A stretch of DNA of 64,000 nt from positions 993,561 to 1,057,560 of the forward strand of contig QEOQ01000204.1 in assembly GCA_010279815.1 (NCBI GenBank), given 5' to 3'. Numbering within the stretch: the first letter of the stretch is position 1; each line of letters begins with the position of its first letter. Both the position numbers and the translations under genes were made by a program. Under the pieces are notes generated by a model, which saw only the letters and a list, made by a program, of their open reading frames with translations, searched no databases and was not told where the DNA came from. The DNA is from Brachionus plicatilis. Taxonomy: Eukaryota; Rotifera; Eurotatoria; Ploima; Brachionidae. This document shows positions 23,322 through 34,440 of the stretch, one piece after another.

Positions 23322-24170
23322 GCTATACTTTTTCGATTCATTTTTATTTTTTGCTACACTTTTTCGATTCATTTTTATTTTTTGCTACGCTTTTACTATT
23401 CATTCTTTTTTTGTGCTACACTTTTTCGATTCATTTTTATTTTTTGCTACACTTTTACTATTCGTTCTTTTTTTGTGCTATACTTTTTCGATTCAATAAA
23501 TTTTATTTTAAAGAAAAAATTAGTTAAATAAAAATCAAACATCTCCTAAAAGAGGAAATGAAAATGATCATATAAAGATTTTCTCTAATTTTCAGTTTGT
23601 AAATTTTTACATAAATATTTTAAAACGAAACGTGAAGATTTAATTAATTATTATGTTGTCGAAGATCAACTCGAAACTGTGTTGGATCGAAAAACTGTTT
23701 CTAAAAAAAATACTCATTAAAAATTAAACATGTTGCATCAAAAATAGAATATTTATTTTGTATTGTTTTAAAACAAAAATTCTCAACTTTCATATTTTTT
23801 AAATAAGGTAAAGAAATAACTTTTGAAAAAGATCTTTTTTTTAATTTAATTTTAATTTTGTAGTTTTTGAATGACTCAATTTAAAGAGTTCATTTTTTGC
23901 ATTGTTTTTTGTTTTCTGTTTATTTTCGGATTTTTTTCCTCAATTTTTACAAGTCTTAACAAAAATTAAAACATATTTTTATATGACCATTTTCATTGCC
24001 TTTTTTAAGAGATGTTTGATTTTTATTTAACTAATTAACTAATATTTTTTCTTAAAAATAAAAATTATTGAATCGAAAAAGTATAGCAAAAAATAAAAAT
24101 GAATCGAAAAAGCAAAACAAAAAATAAAAATGAATCGAAAAAGTGTAGCACAAAAAAAAATGAATCATAA
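23322..24170. repeat. Fold-back element with 31-base tandem repeats at both ends
   Basis: On the left, about five and a half units of roughly 31 bases (variants of ACACTTTTTCGATTCATTTT followed by a T-rich tail and GCT) run from 23322 to 23495. On the right, about three units of the same repeat appear in inverted orientation at 24070-24165 (AATCGAAAAAGTGTAGC). The flanking inner sequences also pair: 23518-23580 (TTAGTTAAATAAAAATCAAA, CATCTCCTAAAAGAGG) is inverted at about 23975-24050. Another segment (AGACTTGTAAAAATTGAGG) occurs at about 23026 and, inverted, at about 23930-23957. It looks like a Foldback-type transposon or its remnant. The open frames here come from the tandem repeat only. 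Confidence 0.75.
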
Positions 24171-24359
24171 AGGAATAGCTTGAGATTTTATATAATTTTA
24201 GCTAATTAAAAATTGAATTAAATTATTTATTTTTTTGTTAAGCTGTGTCGAGCTAAAGCTTTTTCAGATAAAAAACAAATCAAAACTGAGAAGAAAATAT
24301 TAATATAAAATAAAAAGATAAAAATTGAAAAAAGTTTAAATTAAAAAAAATATTGAATT

Positions 24360-24575
24360 AAGAGTATGTCGATATGTCTTGATTCGGAATCCTCTCCATA
24401 TTCTTTCACCAGTTCGACAACCAATGAAATAGAATTATTCAGCTCCAACATATCTCTAACCAGATTCAAAAAGTCGAATCAAGAGTGTTATTTGTTGAAT
24501 TTTATTTATGTCTCTTGATCCATTATGTTGGACATAGTATCATATTTTCTTAAATAAATACTAAATACTTGATTC
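24360..24575 (-). mobile_element. Second fragment of the same LINE family
   Basis: On the minus strand the translation runs parallel to the 3' end of the element at 21.7-22.4 kb: KYDTMSNIMDQE (versus KYDTPSNILHHE), then NNSISLVVELVKEY and ESRHIDI (versus SNSIPLV..LVEEY and ESRYIEY). Stops and frameshifts are present. The two copies share the same terminal region, so they come from one family. Confidence 0.65.
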
Positions 24576-25255
24576 CTGAAAACTTAGACATCTTTTTAAT
24601 GATATAAAAACTATAGTAATGTAATAATTTTTTTGCTTAGTTTCATTCAACATTGATAACAAAAAAGAATGCATTGTTAAGTTACACTTGTCAATGAAAA
24701 ATATTTTATTTTCCAAATTGGTAAACTTTGGAACAAAAATTTAAAAAATATTTTAAATATATTGAATAAAATTTAAACTAGGTATATTTATTGATGAAAA
24801 TAAAAAAATTTGAGTGATCTAATCAAAAATAAAACAGGGGCAAATTTTCAATGAAAATCCTGAATTCCTCTTTCTAAAATAGAAAATTTAAATTGAAAAA
24901 TAAGGAGGTATTGGACATAGATCTTTATATTTACTCTAAATTTTCTTGAATCAAGGAACGATTTAATCCAATATTGATTTAATCACACATGATCCCAATT
25001 TAAAGTTCACTCATTTTACCACTCAAGCTCTCCTCAACAAAACCAAACACTAATGTTATGTTAAATAAATCACTTTACAAAAAAAAATTCCATTGATAGA
25101 AAAATTTCTGTTGAAAATCTCAATGTTCTTTTGTTACATTCAACAATACATTTAAATCAAACTTCTATTCTTTTACGCGCCAAAATTCTTAATTAATCCA
25201 TATTTACATACAGACGAAAAAAAAAATCAGAAAAAGAAAAGAAACGCCATCCCCG
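24576..25255. other. Intergenic region before the kinesin gene
   Basis: AT-rich sequence with no coding feature. The last 50 bases before the kinesin ATG contain TTTACATACAG, an acceptor-like sequence that could mark a 5' UTR splice or trans-splice site. Confidence 0.5.
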
Positions 25256-28200
25256 ATGACTACTCCACAGCGACGAGTCCATTTTAACCAAGAGGAGAGC
25301 AAAAAGCCTCAAAAAACAGAGCAGACGTCCTCGACCCCAAATTCGGACGCAGTGCGCAAAAAGCCGCGAGAAAAGGGGGCACGCACCGAAGCCAACCTGA
25401 TCACAGTGGCGGTCCGAATCCGTCCGCTGAACAACAAAGAGCTTCTTAACGGCCACACCAACGCCATCCGCGTCAACCAACAAACAAAACAAATATCACT
25501 AAGCGACAAATCGAACAAATCGCTCACATTCACCTGCGACCACATCATCACCGACCAAAAATCGGCCAACTTTCCCACACCCGCTCAGCTGCCCAACGAC
25601 CACAATTTGACAGCGAGCGCTCAGCAAAAGTACGTGTACGAATGCATTGGAAAGCCGCTGCTGGACACGGCCTTCGACGGCTACAACGTTTCCATATTTG
25701 CCTACGGCCAAACGGGCTCGGGCAAGACCTACTCGATGATCGGCACCGACAAACAGCCCGGTCTCATACCGCGCTTTTTCGAGGACCTGTTCGAGCGAAA
25801 AGCTCAACGCGACCAACTCGTCTCCACCACTCACATAGAAATAAGCTACTACGAAATCTACAACGAAAAAATCTACGACCTACTGCGCAACTCAAGCGAC
25901 TCCAAAGAGATATCAAAAAATTCGCTAGCCGGTCGCCATCTGCAAATACGTGAGAACCCGCACACTGGACCGTACATTGTCGACTTGCTCACACTGAGCG
26001 CCAAGTCGGCCTCGGACGCCAAACTCTGGCTCGACATTGGCAACAAGCGGCGCGCGACCGCCTGCACAAACATCAACCAAAAATCCTCCCGCTCCCACTC
26101 TGTCTTTCAGATTACGATCACACAAACGCTGGAGCATGCGCCCACTGAGTCCCAAGGCGCGGACAATAATCTCGTCCAGTTGGTCACTAGCCGCATAAAC
26201 CTTGTGGACTTGGCGGGCTCGGAGCGGCTCAACAGCGCCTTTTCCGCTCCCGCCGACACCTTCTCCTCCGCACTCACCAGCTTGACGTCATCTCGCCTCA
26301 AAGAAAGCACATGCATAAACAAGTCTCTGTTGACACTGGGCAAAATAATTTGTCTGCTGTCAGAACGGCAAAACAGCGGCTGTGCCAGTCTGCCCGCGTA
26401 CGGCAATGGCAACAACGCGGCCATCAACAGCTCGTGTGCGCCGGGCGCCAACGGCCACCTACCCTACAGAGAGTCGGTGCTCACATGGCTGCTGAAAGAG
26501 AGTCTGGGCGGCAATGCCAAGACGGCCATGCTGGCCACTGCCAACGCGTCCAGCAACTACTTGGACGAGACCATTTGCACGCTCAGATACGCGGCCAAAA
26601 CTGCCACCATCAAAAACAGCGCTCACTTGAACCGCAATTTTAAGAGAAAGTTCATTGACGAGTTCGGCATGGAGCACGAAATGAATTTGGCGCTGGCGCC
26701 TATCAACTCGGGCTTCGAGAGCTCGCTGCAGAAAAAAAATGACGAGCTGCAGAAAACACTGCACTTGATGGAATGTGAATGGAAGCAAAAGTTGGACGAG
26801 GCCGAGAGGCTAAAGCAGAAAGAGATAAAAGATTTGGAAAAGTCGCTCATTGTTTTGTATGAAAAGGAGACTAGCGCTCAAAATTGTTGTCTCATCAATT
26901 TGAATGAGGACCCGCTGCTGAGCGAAAAGTTGATCTATGTGCTGAAAAATGACAATGCGGAGACTGTGATCGGCAGTGACAGAAACTTGGTCAATATTCA
27001 CTTGACTGGGGCCCTGATTGCGGCAAAGCACTGCGCCATTCTGTCCGTCAGTGAGCACGATGACCACAATTTCTACCTGCAGCAAACGGATGAAAGCTAC
27101 GAAACGTTTCTGAACGGAGAGCTGATTAAGAGTGGCCAAAGGTATTTGTTGAGCCATGGCGATAGGATTATTGTTGGCGGAAGCCACTTTTTCCGATTCA
27201 ACAATCCCAAGATGGCAAAAGGCTGCGGCAGTGCCAACTCAAGTATGAACTCCAATTTTGAGTTCAAAGATTATCAATTTGCCAAAAATGAAGTTGAGCG
27301 CAAACAAAATGAATTGATGCAAAAAAAGCTAAATGAAGTCGTGAACGAGTGCAAGCGTGATGGCGACATGAAGATTAAAGAACTCACTCAGCAATATGAA
27401 AAGAATATTCAGTCAATTGTAAGATTTTTTTGGAAAATTTTTTATTTTTAATTCGACCATCATTTTGGTTTGAGAGGGGCGAGACAATGAATCAAAAAAA
27501 TAGAAAAATAAAAAAAAATAGAAAGGTGAAAATATGTGGAAAATTTAAACATAGAAAAATTTTAACAAAGAAAAATTTAAGTGGTTTTGTAAGAATATGA
27601 ATTACATTTAGGAAATTATTAAAATAAAAGAGAAAAGGCAATTAAAAAAACTGAGTGTCTATTGATACACTATGTTGCAATAAAATAAATTATTATTATT
27701 ATTATTACTATTATTATTATTATTAAGTTTTAAGCCATGACAATTTAAATTAAAAAAGTGAATTAAAAAATTATTCGTATTTGAATTTTAGAAAATAGAA
27801 TTAATTAGTAATTTAATTATTAAAATTTACAATACACTAAATGTTACAAATGAATTTTTAATAGATTATTTAGAACTTGGTACCAATAAATAAGATCACT
27901 CCTTTGTTCTAAGCTTTGACTTATTTTGTGTGTGACAAACTTTACTGAGTCTACAAGACCAGAGTTGGTATTTTTAAAACTGAACTCAATTAGAGTTTTA
28001 ACCAGAGTTGTTTAAAAGTCACAAGTCTCAAGTCAAGTCCAAGTCCGGACTTTTAAATTTTGAATACTGAAGAATTGTGATGCTAAAATTGCAAGAAAAT
28101 TCTGAAATATGGCAAATCTATTTGCATATTAGATAACCCAATAGTATATAAATTTTTTGATATGAAGCCTGATCTTGCAAATTTAAAAAAAAAGTCCGGA

Positions 28201-31200
28201 CTTGGACTTTTTTTTGGGACTTTTAAACAAATCTGGTTTTAGCAATTTTGAGTTCATAATCTAAGCAGTTGATGAATAAACGATTCTCAAGATTTATTGA
28301 AACATAACATTGTGAATTTTGGTATAAAAATCAAAAATAAAATATTAGAAATGCCAAAGCTTAAGTTATGATGGACCAAAACATTTTCTGTAACTTGTAG
28401 CAACTGACACATCTTTTGGACCACCACTTAAAGTTAAGTTGGATTTTAATTTAGTATAATATCCCAAATTTTCAATTTTCTGAGTTTTGCAGATTTATTG
28501 CAAAGTTTTGCACAATCAGTATATTGGTGGTACAAAGGATGTATCAGTTGCTACAATTTACAGAACATACTTTGGTCCATCATAATTTAAGCTTTGGCAT
28601 TTTTAATATTTTGTTTTTGATTTTTATACCAAAATTCACAATGTTATGTTTCAATAAATCTTTCAAGTTTTTTCAATTTTAACATTTTAATATTTTTATT
28701 CTGAGATTATAAATTCTACTTTTTTGATAATAAAATATTTAACCCAATACTATAAACTAATTAAGAAAAAAAATTTCATCATTATAATTTAAAGCAGACT
28801 TGTTTTTAAGTAACAAGTCTCAAGTCAAGTCAATGATTTAATAAATCCATACATGATACCAATAAAGTAGTTGCTTCCAAATTCCTGGATGTTAATCTTG
28901 ACCTATGTGGTCTGTTAATGTAACCAGATTATGAAAAAATTCTTTCAACTGGTCCTGATGAAGCAGATATTGATAAAAATTTTTGTGCAAGTCATGATTT
29001 TTGTGACTTATACTTAAAACTGTGACTTATAAACAAGTCTGATTTAAAGCAACTCCAAATTATAATCCAGTCTACACATGCTAGTCCCTAATTAAGAAAT
29101 AATTAAAAATTGTCGAATATTTATAAAATTTAAAATAAAAAATATTTAAATTATTTTTAAAATTTTCGCAAGAAATTGACTTTGATTAATTTTTAATGTT
29201 TTTATTTATTTTTTATTTTTTTTATGAGGAAGCAATTATTCAGAGAATCATTTTTCCTTGAATTTTCTGAGACATTTTTTTATTTATTTCTTAAATCCAT
29301 ACCTGAATAAAATTTAAAGGAAAAATTTTTTTTTAAATCTATTAAAAACAACCTAGAAAAACTTGACATGTATTACATGCTTTTACTAAATTTTTATTTT
29401 TGATTAGAAAAATGATTACGAAAAAGAGAATTCGGCACGAAAAGCAGAATTGGAAAAAATAAAGGCCGAAAATATGAAAAAACTTAAAAAAATAGTCGAG
29501 AAAAAAATTGTAAGTAAAATTTGAAATTTTTGCAATTCTATTTTTAATTTTAACTCTTTTGAAAAGCTAATTGAGACAAAAATCAACCAAGTCGAAAATC
29601 AAATGCTTGAGACAAACAAAGAAATAGATAAACATGAAAAGGAGCTATTTGATGAATCAATATGCAGTTCAATCAGTGAAAACGCAGTGTTCCGCACACC
29701 AGCCATGGCAAATCGACGATTAATTAACAAACTCTATTCAGATAAAAAAAATTCAACCATCAAAAAAAGTTATTATCAAACAAAATTAAAACATCTTTTT
29801 TTTTTAAAGAAATAATTTAAGACTTAGATCAAGAAATTGTACAATTTCACGCGAATTCCAACAGCCTGTTTTCAATAGCTCTAAAAGTCACGGAAGCTAA
29901 TAAAATTTGTTGCGTTCTTGGTTTTGATTATGTAAAAAATTTTTTTATTAAAAATAAAAAAATTAAATAAATTATTTTTTAAAAGGAATTTAAAAAGTAC
30001 GAAGTGCCAAATCCTGAAGACTCAGATCAAAAAAACCCATTGCAAACCATAAGTGTCACAGACAAGCGCCTAAATTTGATTACTCTGTGGAATATGGACA
30101 CATTCGATTTAAAACTAGGAATACTCAGAGATCAATATACCCGATATGTAGAAGAGGGATCAGTTTCTTCCCTTAATTCGAACCAGAATGAGCCAATATT
30201 TTTGACTGATTCCAATGACGAATGGCAAACTATAGACAACTTTTTGCTTAAAAATGAGACTTTTTCACCTCGAGTTATTGATCATGTAATCAATGGAAGC
30301 AATGACAAAAAATCGTTCAAGAGACGTCTGAGTTATATGAATCTTAACGCTATCTCACAATCTAGTTTGCCAAGTCTACCAGTTGCAAATGAGTCCGACA
30401 ATGAAGATAATGTTGATTCAGGCGACTTTGCAGCCAAAAAAAAGTGCTATGGTACACCAAAGATCCAAAATTCGATTCCTGTAATTCCATTTACTCCCGG
30501 GTCAGCTGTGAAACGAAAACCTCAATTTGATACTGATACCAACCTTAACTCATCTTTTGATCTTTCGAATCAATTGAGCATTTGTAACGCGTTTGTTTAC
30601 GCCACTTGTCGTGATGCTTTGAACGATGATGATTTTCAAAGTGAGACAATTTTGATTTAAGAAAAAAAAAAATAATTTTTTTTTTCAAGTTGAAGATGAA
30701 GATGAATTTTTGAATGACACGGATGATGAAGAAAATTCTGAATCAGCAAAAAATGTTAGATCAATACCTGCGATGGATGACAGCAATTTAAAAGCCTGTG
30801 CACGGCTAATCTACGATTTAAACAAATTGATGGACATTCATGCAATTGATAAAGTAAAGAAGTTTGAGATGACCAAATCAATGTGCAGTTCAAGCAGTCT
30901 TGAGGAAAAAAGCGTTGACTATCTTAACCATAATAATGATCAGCCTTTATATTGTATGAAAATTGTTATCTTGTATTCCCAATTAAGTCAGTTTAAACCG
31001 GACTATTGGTCTTTACACAATGAAGAAAATGTTCCTAAAATCAAAAAAGTCTATTCGAAAATTGTAAAACTTTTGCGAGGGCTTAAAGAGTCGATTAATT
31101 GTCTTTTTAAGGTAACTTTTTTTAAAATAATTAGTTTTAAAAATTTCGTTTTTGTTGTTTAGAGTATAGAAAACAATCTAGATTCACTCATTAAAAGCAA

Positions 31201-33018
31201 ATATGATCTAATAATAACTCAAATAACGAAATTGTTTTATTTAAATGGCGAATACCAGTTGCTAATATGTGCCAATACGGTTCTTAATCGAACCAATTAT
31301 TCATTGATGATGGTGAGTTAATAAATTTTAACAATTATCTTTGTTTATTTTCTAAATTTAAAGTCAAAAAAGTATTTGGTATTAGTTTTTTTTAATTGTT
31401 AGAGGAAATAAATAACTAAAAATTTAAAAATTCGGCAATGTGAGCAGAAAAATTTGAGGACAAATAGGAAAAATGTGTAGGTTCGAATCCTACGTTTTCT
31501 TGTAATAAATCCTCATGTATTAAATTTATGATGAAGTGGCTATTTCCTGAAGGGTGCTTTTTTTCTATTCCATCACATTGTTATGATTGATTTACAGTGA
31601 TTTTATTTTACATGGTTCTTACGTAAAATGATGTAATTTTACGTTATCTAAAACTTTCTTACACACAAAATCTAATGTAAGATTACGTAAAATTATATTA
31701 ATATCTGTAAGACACAGTAATAAATTTTTAATATTTTTTTTTTAAACAAAAACTTTTTAATTATTTTTTACAAAATCTTATAATTTATTACATTATTTGT
31801 TGCAAATTTTGATATTTTGTAAGAAATGGTAAGAAATAGTAAAAAAAATCACAATTTTAAATTTTAAATCATTAATATTTTAAAAGTGCATTCTAAATAA
31901 TAATAATAAAATCATGATTATTATATAAAATTTATCAAAAATCAAAAAATGACAACAATAATCGAATCGAAATCGAATTTACCGTGTCTTACACATATTA
32001 CGTAAGATTACGTAAAATTACACAAATTTTTGTAAGAACCATGTACCGTATTCCCTCGTTCGATATTCCCTCGTGCTGTAACACATAAAGTGTGAGTGCA
32101 GTTTATAACGCTGCACTTTGTCAGCTTGTGGTTTTGGTTATGGCCACATACTTCATAAGTTCATAATCTATCATAAGTTCATGTTCTTCATAATTCTGAT
32201 TTAATAAAATAATTATAAAATCAGAGTCAGCCTTTCCAAAGGGTTCTTTGTGCTGCTTATTATAAACCTAAAAAAACATGATTAATTATGTCATATTTAT
32301 TTACAAAATATGATCGAATTTATTAAAAAATTGAAATTAAAAAATAATTTTCAAATTTTTTGCTTTAAAATAATTGCATATGAAGCATCTAAAATAATTA
32401 AAAATTTAATTAAAATAAATTTTAAAAATTTATACGCATTATCTGAGAATATTTTTTATCCTTATCAATTTTAGATCGACGCAAAATTTTTACATGAATA
32501 TTCGAAAGGAATAGACAAACAATTCGAAGAATTTTTGAAAAGAAAATTGAATTTTAAAGAAGATTTCAAAAACCCGGTCGTTGATTACATCAAAAATATC
32601 AAAAATTTTTGGGTACTTTAAAAATCTTAAATAAATTTTATTTTCTTTAACCAATTATTTAATCTAGATCAATACACAGCAAACAAAATTTGATGTTGAA
32701 AATTTTCCAAGCACTGATTTGATAATAGATTACTGCAATTACGTTCTCCAAACTCATTTCAGATTATCGAATGTATTTAAAACTTTTAAGCGAAAAAATC
32801 AATCTAATGACAACCGAGTAAAAATAAGACTAAACGATCAAATATTGGAATTAATGTATAATATAATGACTGATTCTTTTACTTTGTTGACTTCATTAAG
32901 TATTGATAACTCAACTGAAAAGTTGAAAATGAACCAAGATATTCAGTCCAAATGGGGCGAGTCGTTTGAACAATCATTCAAAGAGCTTAAAAGTTATTTG
33001 AAAAAAGAATGTTTGTAG
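25256..33018 (+). CDS. KIF14: KIF14-like kinesin-3 motor with FHA domain
   Basis: Nine exons: 25256-27418, 29408-29509, 29567-29768, 29822-29931, 29986-30640, 30690-31111, 31163-31312, 32475-32612, 32668-33018; 1430 residues. The motor domain spans about residues 45-460: P-loop AYGQTGSGKTYSM (about 148-160), switch I SSRSH, switch II LVDLAGSERL, then YRESVLTWLLKESLGG and LRYAAKTATIKN. An FHA domain follows at about 545-655 (LSGALIA-like LTGALIAAKHCAIL, LSHGDRIIVGGSHFFRFNNP), closest by memory to KIF14. Coiled coils come next, then a region with VTDKRLNLITLWNMDTFDLK, typical of the kinesin-3 stalk. KIF14 works at the central spindle in cytokinesis (family knowledge). The long KIF14 N-terminal PRC1-binding extension is absent. 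Exon 1 is far more GC-rich than anything nearby. Confidence 0.88.
27690..27725. repeat. (ATT)n microsatellite
   Basis: About twelve ATT/TTA trinucleotides with one interruption (ACT), inside the first kinesin intron (27419-29407). Confidence 0.95.
28000..28238. mobile_element. MITE-like element, 239 bases
   Basis: Terminal inverted repeats AACCAGAGTTGTTTAAAAGT and its near-complement ACTTTTAAACAAATCTGGTT define the ends. TTTA stands next to both ends, consistent with a target-site duplication. The inner sequence contains AAGTCCGGACTT-type palindromes near both ends. It lies in kinesin intron 1. A closely related element is at 28790-29045 and a truncated copy at 45491-45541. Confidence 0.75.
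28289..28664. repeat. Long inverted repeat (fold-back), about 150-base arms
   Basis: The left arm starts AAGATTTATTGAAACATAAC and continues through GGTATAAAAATC and GATGGACCAAAACATT to ACATCTTTTGGACCACCA. The right arm is its inverse, ending GTTATGTTTCAATAAATCTT. A loop of roughly 75-80 bases separates them. No coding capacity is visible. It lies in kinesin intron 1, between two MITE copies. Confidence 0.85.
28790..29045. mobile_element. Second copy of the MITE family
   Basis: Its ends are CAGACTTGTTTTTAAGTAAC and, inverted, ACTTATAAACAAGTCTG. The first 40 bases match the element at 28000 (ACAAGTCTCAAGTCAAGTC in both). TTTAAAG occurs at both flanks, a possible target-site duplication. Internal sequence differs from the first copy. 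Confidence 0.65.
31446..31500 (+). ncRNA. tRNA-like segment (perfect T-arm), probably a tRNA-derived remnant
   Basis: GTAGG-TTCGAAT-CCTAC at 31477-31493 is a perfect T-arm and a Pol III B-box. The bases after it (GTTTTCT) can pair with AGAAAA about 30 bases upstream to form an acceptor-like stem. The space between is too short for both a D-arm and an anticodon arm, so this is not a normal tRNA. It sits in the 1.16 kb intron 31313-32474 of the kinesin gene, just before a MITE. A SINE head or decayed tRNA is likely. Confidence 0.35.
31609..32045. mobile_element. MITE-like element with TTACGTAA-rich ends
   Basis: Perfect 14-base terminal inverted repeats TACATGGTTCTTAC and GTAAGAACCATGTA bound 437 bases. 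Subterminal sequence is rich in GTAAGATTACGTAAAATTAC-type palindromic motifs. It has no coding capacity. Similar TTACGTAA-rich sequence lies in an ATP13A1 intron (42190-42620). Confidence 0.75.
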
Positions 33019-33662
33019 AAAAATAGTTTTATAGAAAAAATTTCTGAACATGGCTTGTAAATTCTTTTTGTTAAATTTTTACATCAAATTTAATAACAAA
33101 AATGATAAAAAATATTTTTAAAAATTATCAGTTGTGTATAGAATTAAGCTTTTAAAATTTTATAATCATTTTATTTGAAACTATTGAATTAGTCAGATTT
33201 ACTTTTTTTGTTTGATTTTAAAAATAAAATAATAAAAATCCAAAAATAAATATTACTTTTAGCATCTTTTTCAATAATACTCAATTAATTATTTTGATTT
33301 TTTGTCGGTTACGAAACATGACCATTTAAATTTGAAAGTTTATCAAAATTTTTAGATCATTTTTTATTTGAAACATTTTTTTTTTAAGTGGTTTTATACT
33401 TAATGATGCTAATTTCTATAGTTTTTAATTTACTAAATTAAAATTGATACTTTTATTATTTGAATATAATTAGAAAAGTCTTATTTAAAATTTTTTTTTT
33501 TAATTTTAATTCAATTCAATTCAAAAATTTTTAGTAAAATTTTCTTTTCACTTAAAAAAAAGTAATTTTTTTCTATCAATAAAAAATTAAAAAAACAAAA
33601 ATTATACTTTTAAGAAATTAATTTTCTTAGTAAAGAATAAAAGAGGAATTTTTAGAAAAATA
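33019..33662. other. AT-rich intergenic stretch
   Basis: Between the kinesin stop codon and the first tRNA pair. Nothing coding is seen. Confidence 0.6.
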
Positions 33663-33734
33663 TGCCGTGACCAGTATTCGAAACTGGGTTCTCTCGGCCA
33701 CAACGAGAAGTACTGACCACTATACTATCACGGC
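33663..33734 (-). tRNA. tRNA-His(GTG), pair 1
   Basis: 72 nt cloverleaf: acceptor GCCGTGA/TCACGGC plus discriminator A, anticodon loop TTGTGGC with GTG in a CTCG/CGAG-type stem, T-arm CCAGT-TTCGAAT-ACTGG. It lies one nucleotide downstream of tRNA-Ala on the same strand. The spacer base is G, the G-1 residue that tRNA-His needs. A T-run follows the 3' end on the minus strand (Pol III terminator). Confidence 0.95.
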
Positions 33735-33735
33735 C

Positions 33736-33808
33736 TGGAGATGCCGGGTATCGATCCCGGTACCTCTCGCATGCTAAGCGAGCGCTCTACCATCTGAGCT
33801 ACATCCCC
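33736..33808 (-). tRNA. tRNA-Ala(AGC), pair 1
   Basis: 73 nt: acceptor GGGGATG/CATCTCC plus A, A-box TAGCTCAGATGG, anticodon AGC in the loop CTTAGCA, T-arm CCGGG-ATCGATA-CCCGG. It is the upstream member of an Ala-His pair that is probably transcribed as one Pol III precursor. Confidence 0.95.
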
Positions 33809-34109
33809 TTATGATTTAAGTTTTTTTAAAAATTTACTTCATTATGCAATCATCTTAAAGTCTCTTAGAATTATAACAATAATAATTTTAAATCTTTTTC
33901 GAATTTTTAAATTTAAATTATTTTTAAGGGCTTTTAAGATTAAAGTTTCGTTTAGAAAAAAATATTGCACAAAATAAACCCAATTGAGTTTAGACGTTAG
34001 TTTTGTTATTTATTATTTCTTCTGCTAGCAATTTTTTTCACCTGCTTATAAGATTGTGTTTATCATAGCAAATTTTTTTCTTTTATTTTTGATAGCAAAA
34101 ATAAAAGTA

Positions 34110-34440
34110 TAAAAAAAATCGTCAAAGGTGCATCGTTCAGGACGAGGCTGACGTATGTCCAGCAGTCCCTCCGCGTAACCATAGATATGCGGAGGAACGT
34201 GTTGATGACCGGGTCTACCTTCCCGGCGAACTCCTCATAATAATTAAGATAACCTCGTACTCTAGCGAGGTTCCTTCCCCCTGTGTCGGAAAAGAGTAAT
34301 GAGCTTGCGAGCTCCTGAACGAATTTAGAAGCCTCTGGGCTTCTCCTAATGGCCAACCCGACCCACTCTGCTCCTAGAAAATTTAACCTCTACCGGATTT
34401 AGCTGAGACTTCAGCGTATCCGTGATGTCTTTGTAGCAAT
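34110..34440 (-). mobile_element. GC-rich fragment resembling the end of a reverse transcriptase domain
   Basis: On the minus strand a frame reads FLGAEWVGLAIRRSPEASKF after a one-base shift from LNPVEVKF, giving a VKFLG-x-EW motif like RT motif E (primer grip). It continues with ARVRGYLNYYEEFAGKVDPV and INTFLRIS, reminiscent of the thumb segment (R..lGylnYY..f). Composition is much more GC-rich than the flanks, and no start codon or splice sites fit. It is probably a fragment of a retroelement of unknown class. The assignment rests on motif resemblance only. Confidence 0.45.

Noticed and set aside
23254..23527. Two overlapping frames rich in Phe and Leu, looking like a membrane protein
   Set aside because: They are translations of the 31-base tandem repeat in different frames.
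25193..27187. Many long open frames on both strands inside the first kinesin exon
   Set aside because: They overlap the kinesin frame, have skewed composition and arise because this exon is GC-rich and so has few stop codons in other frames.
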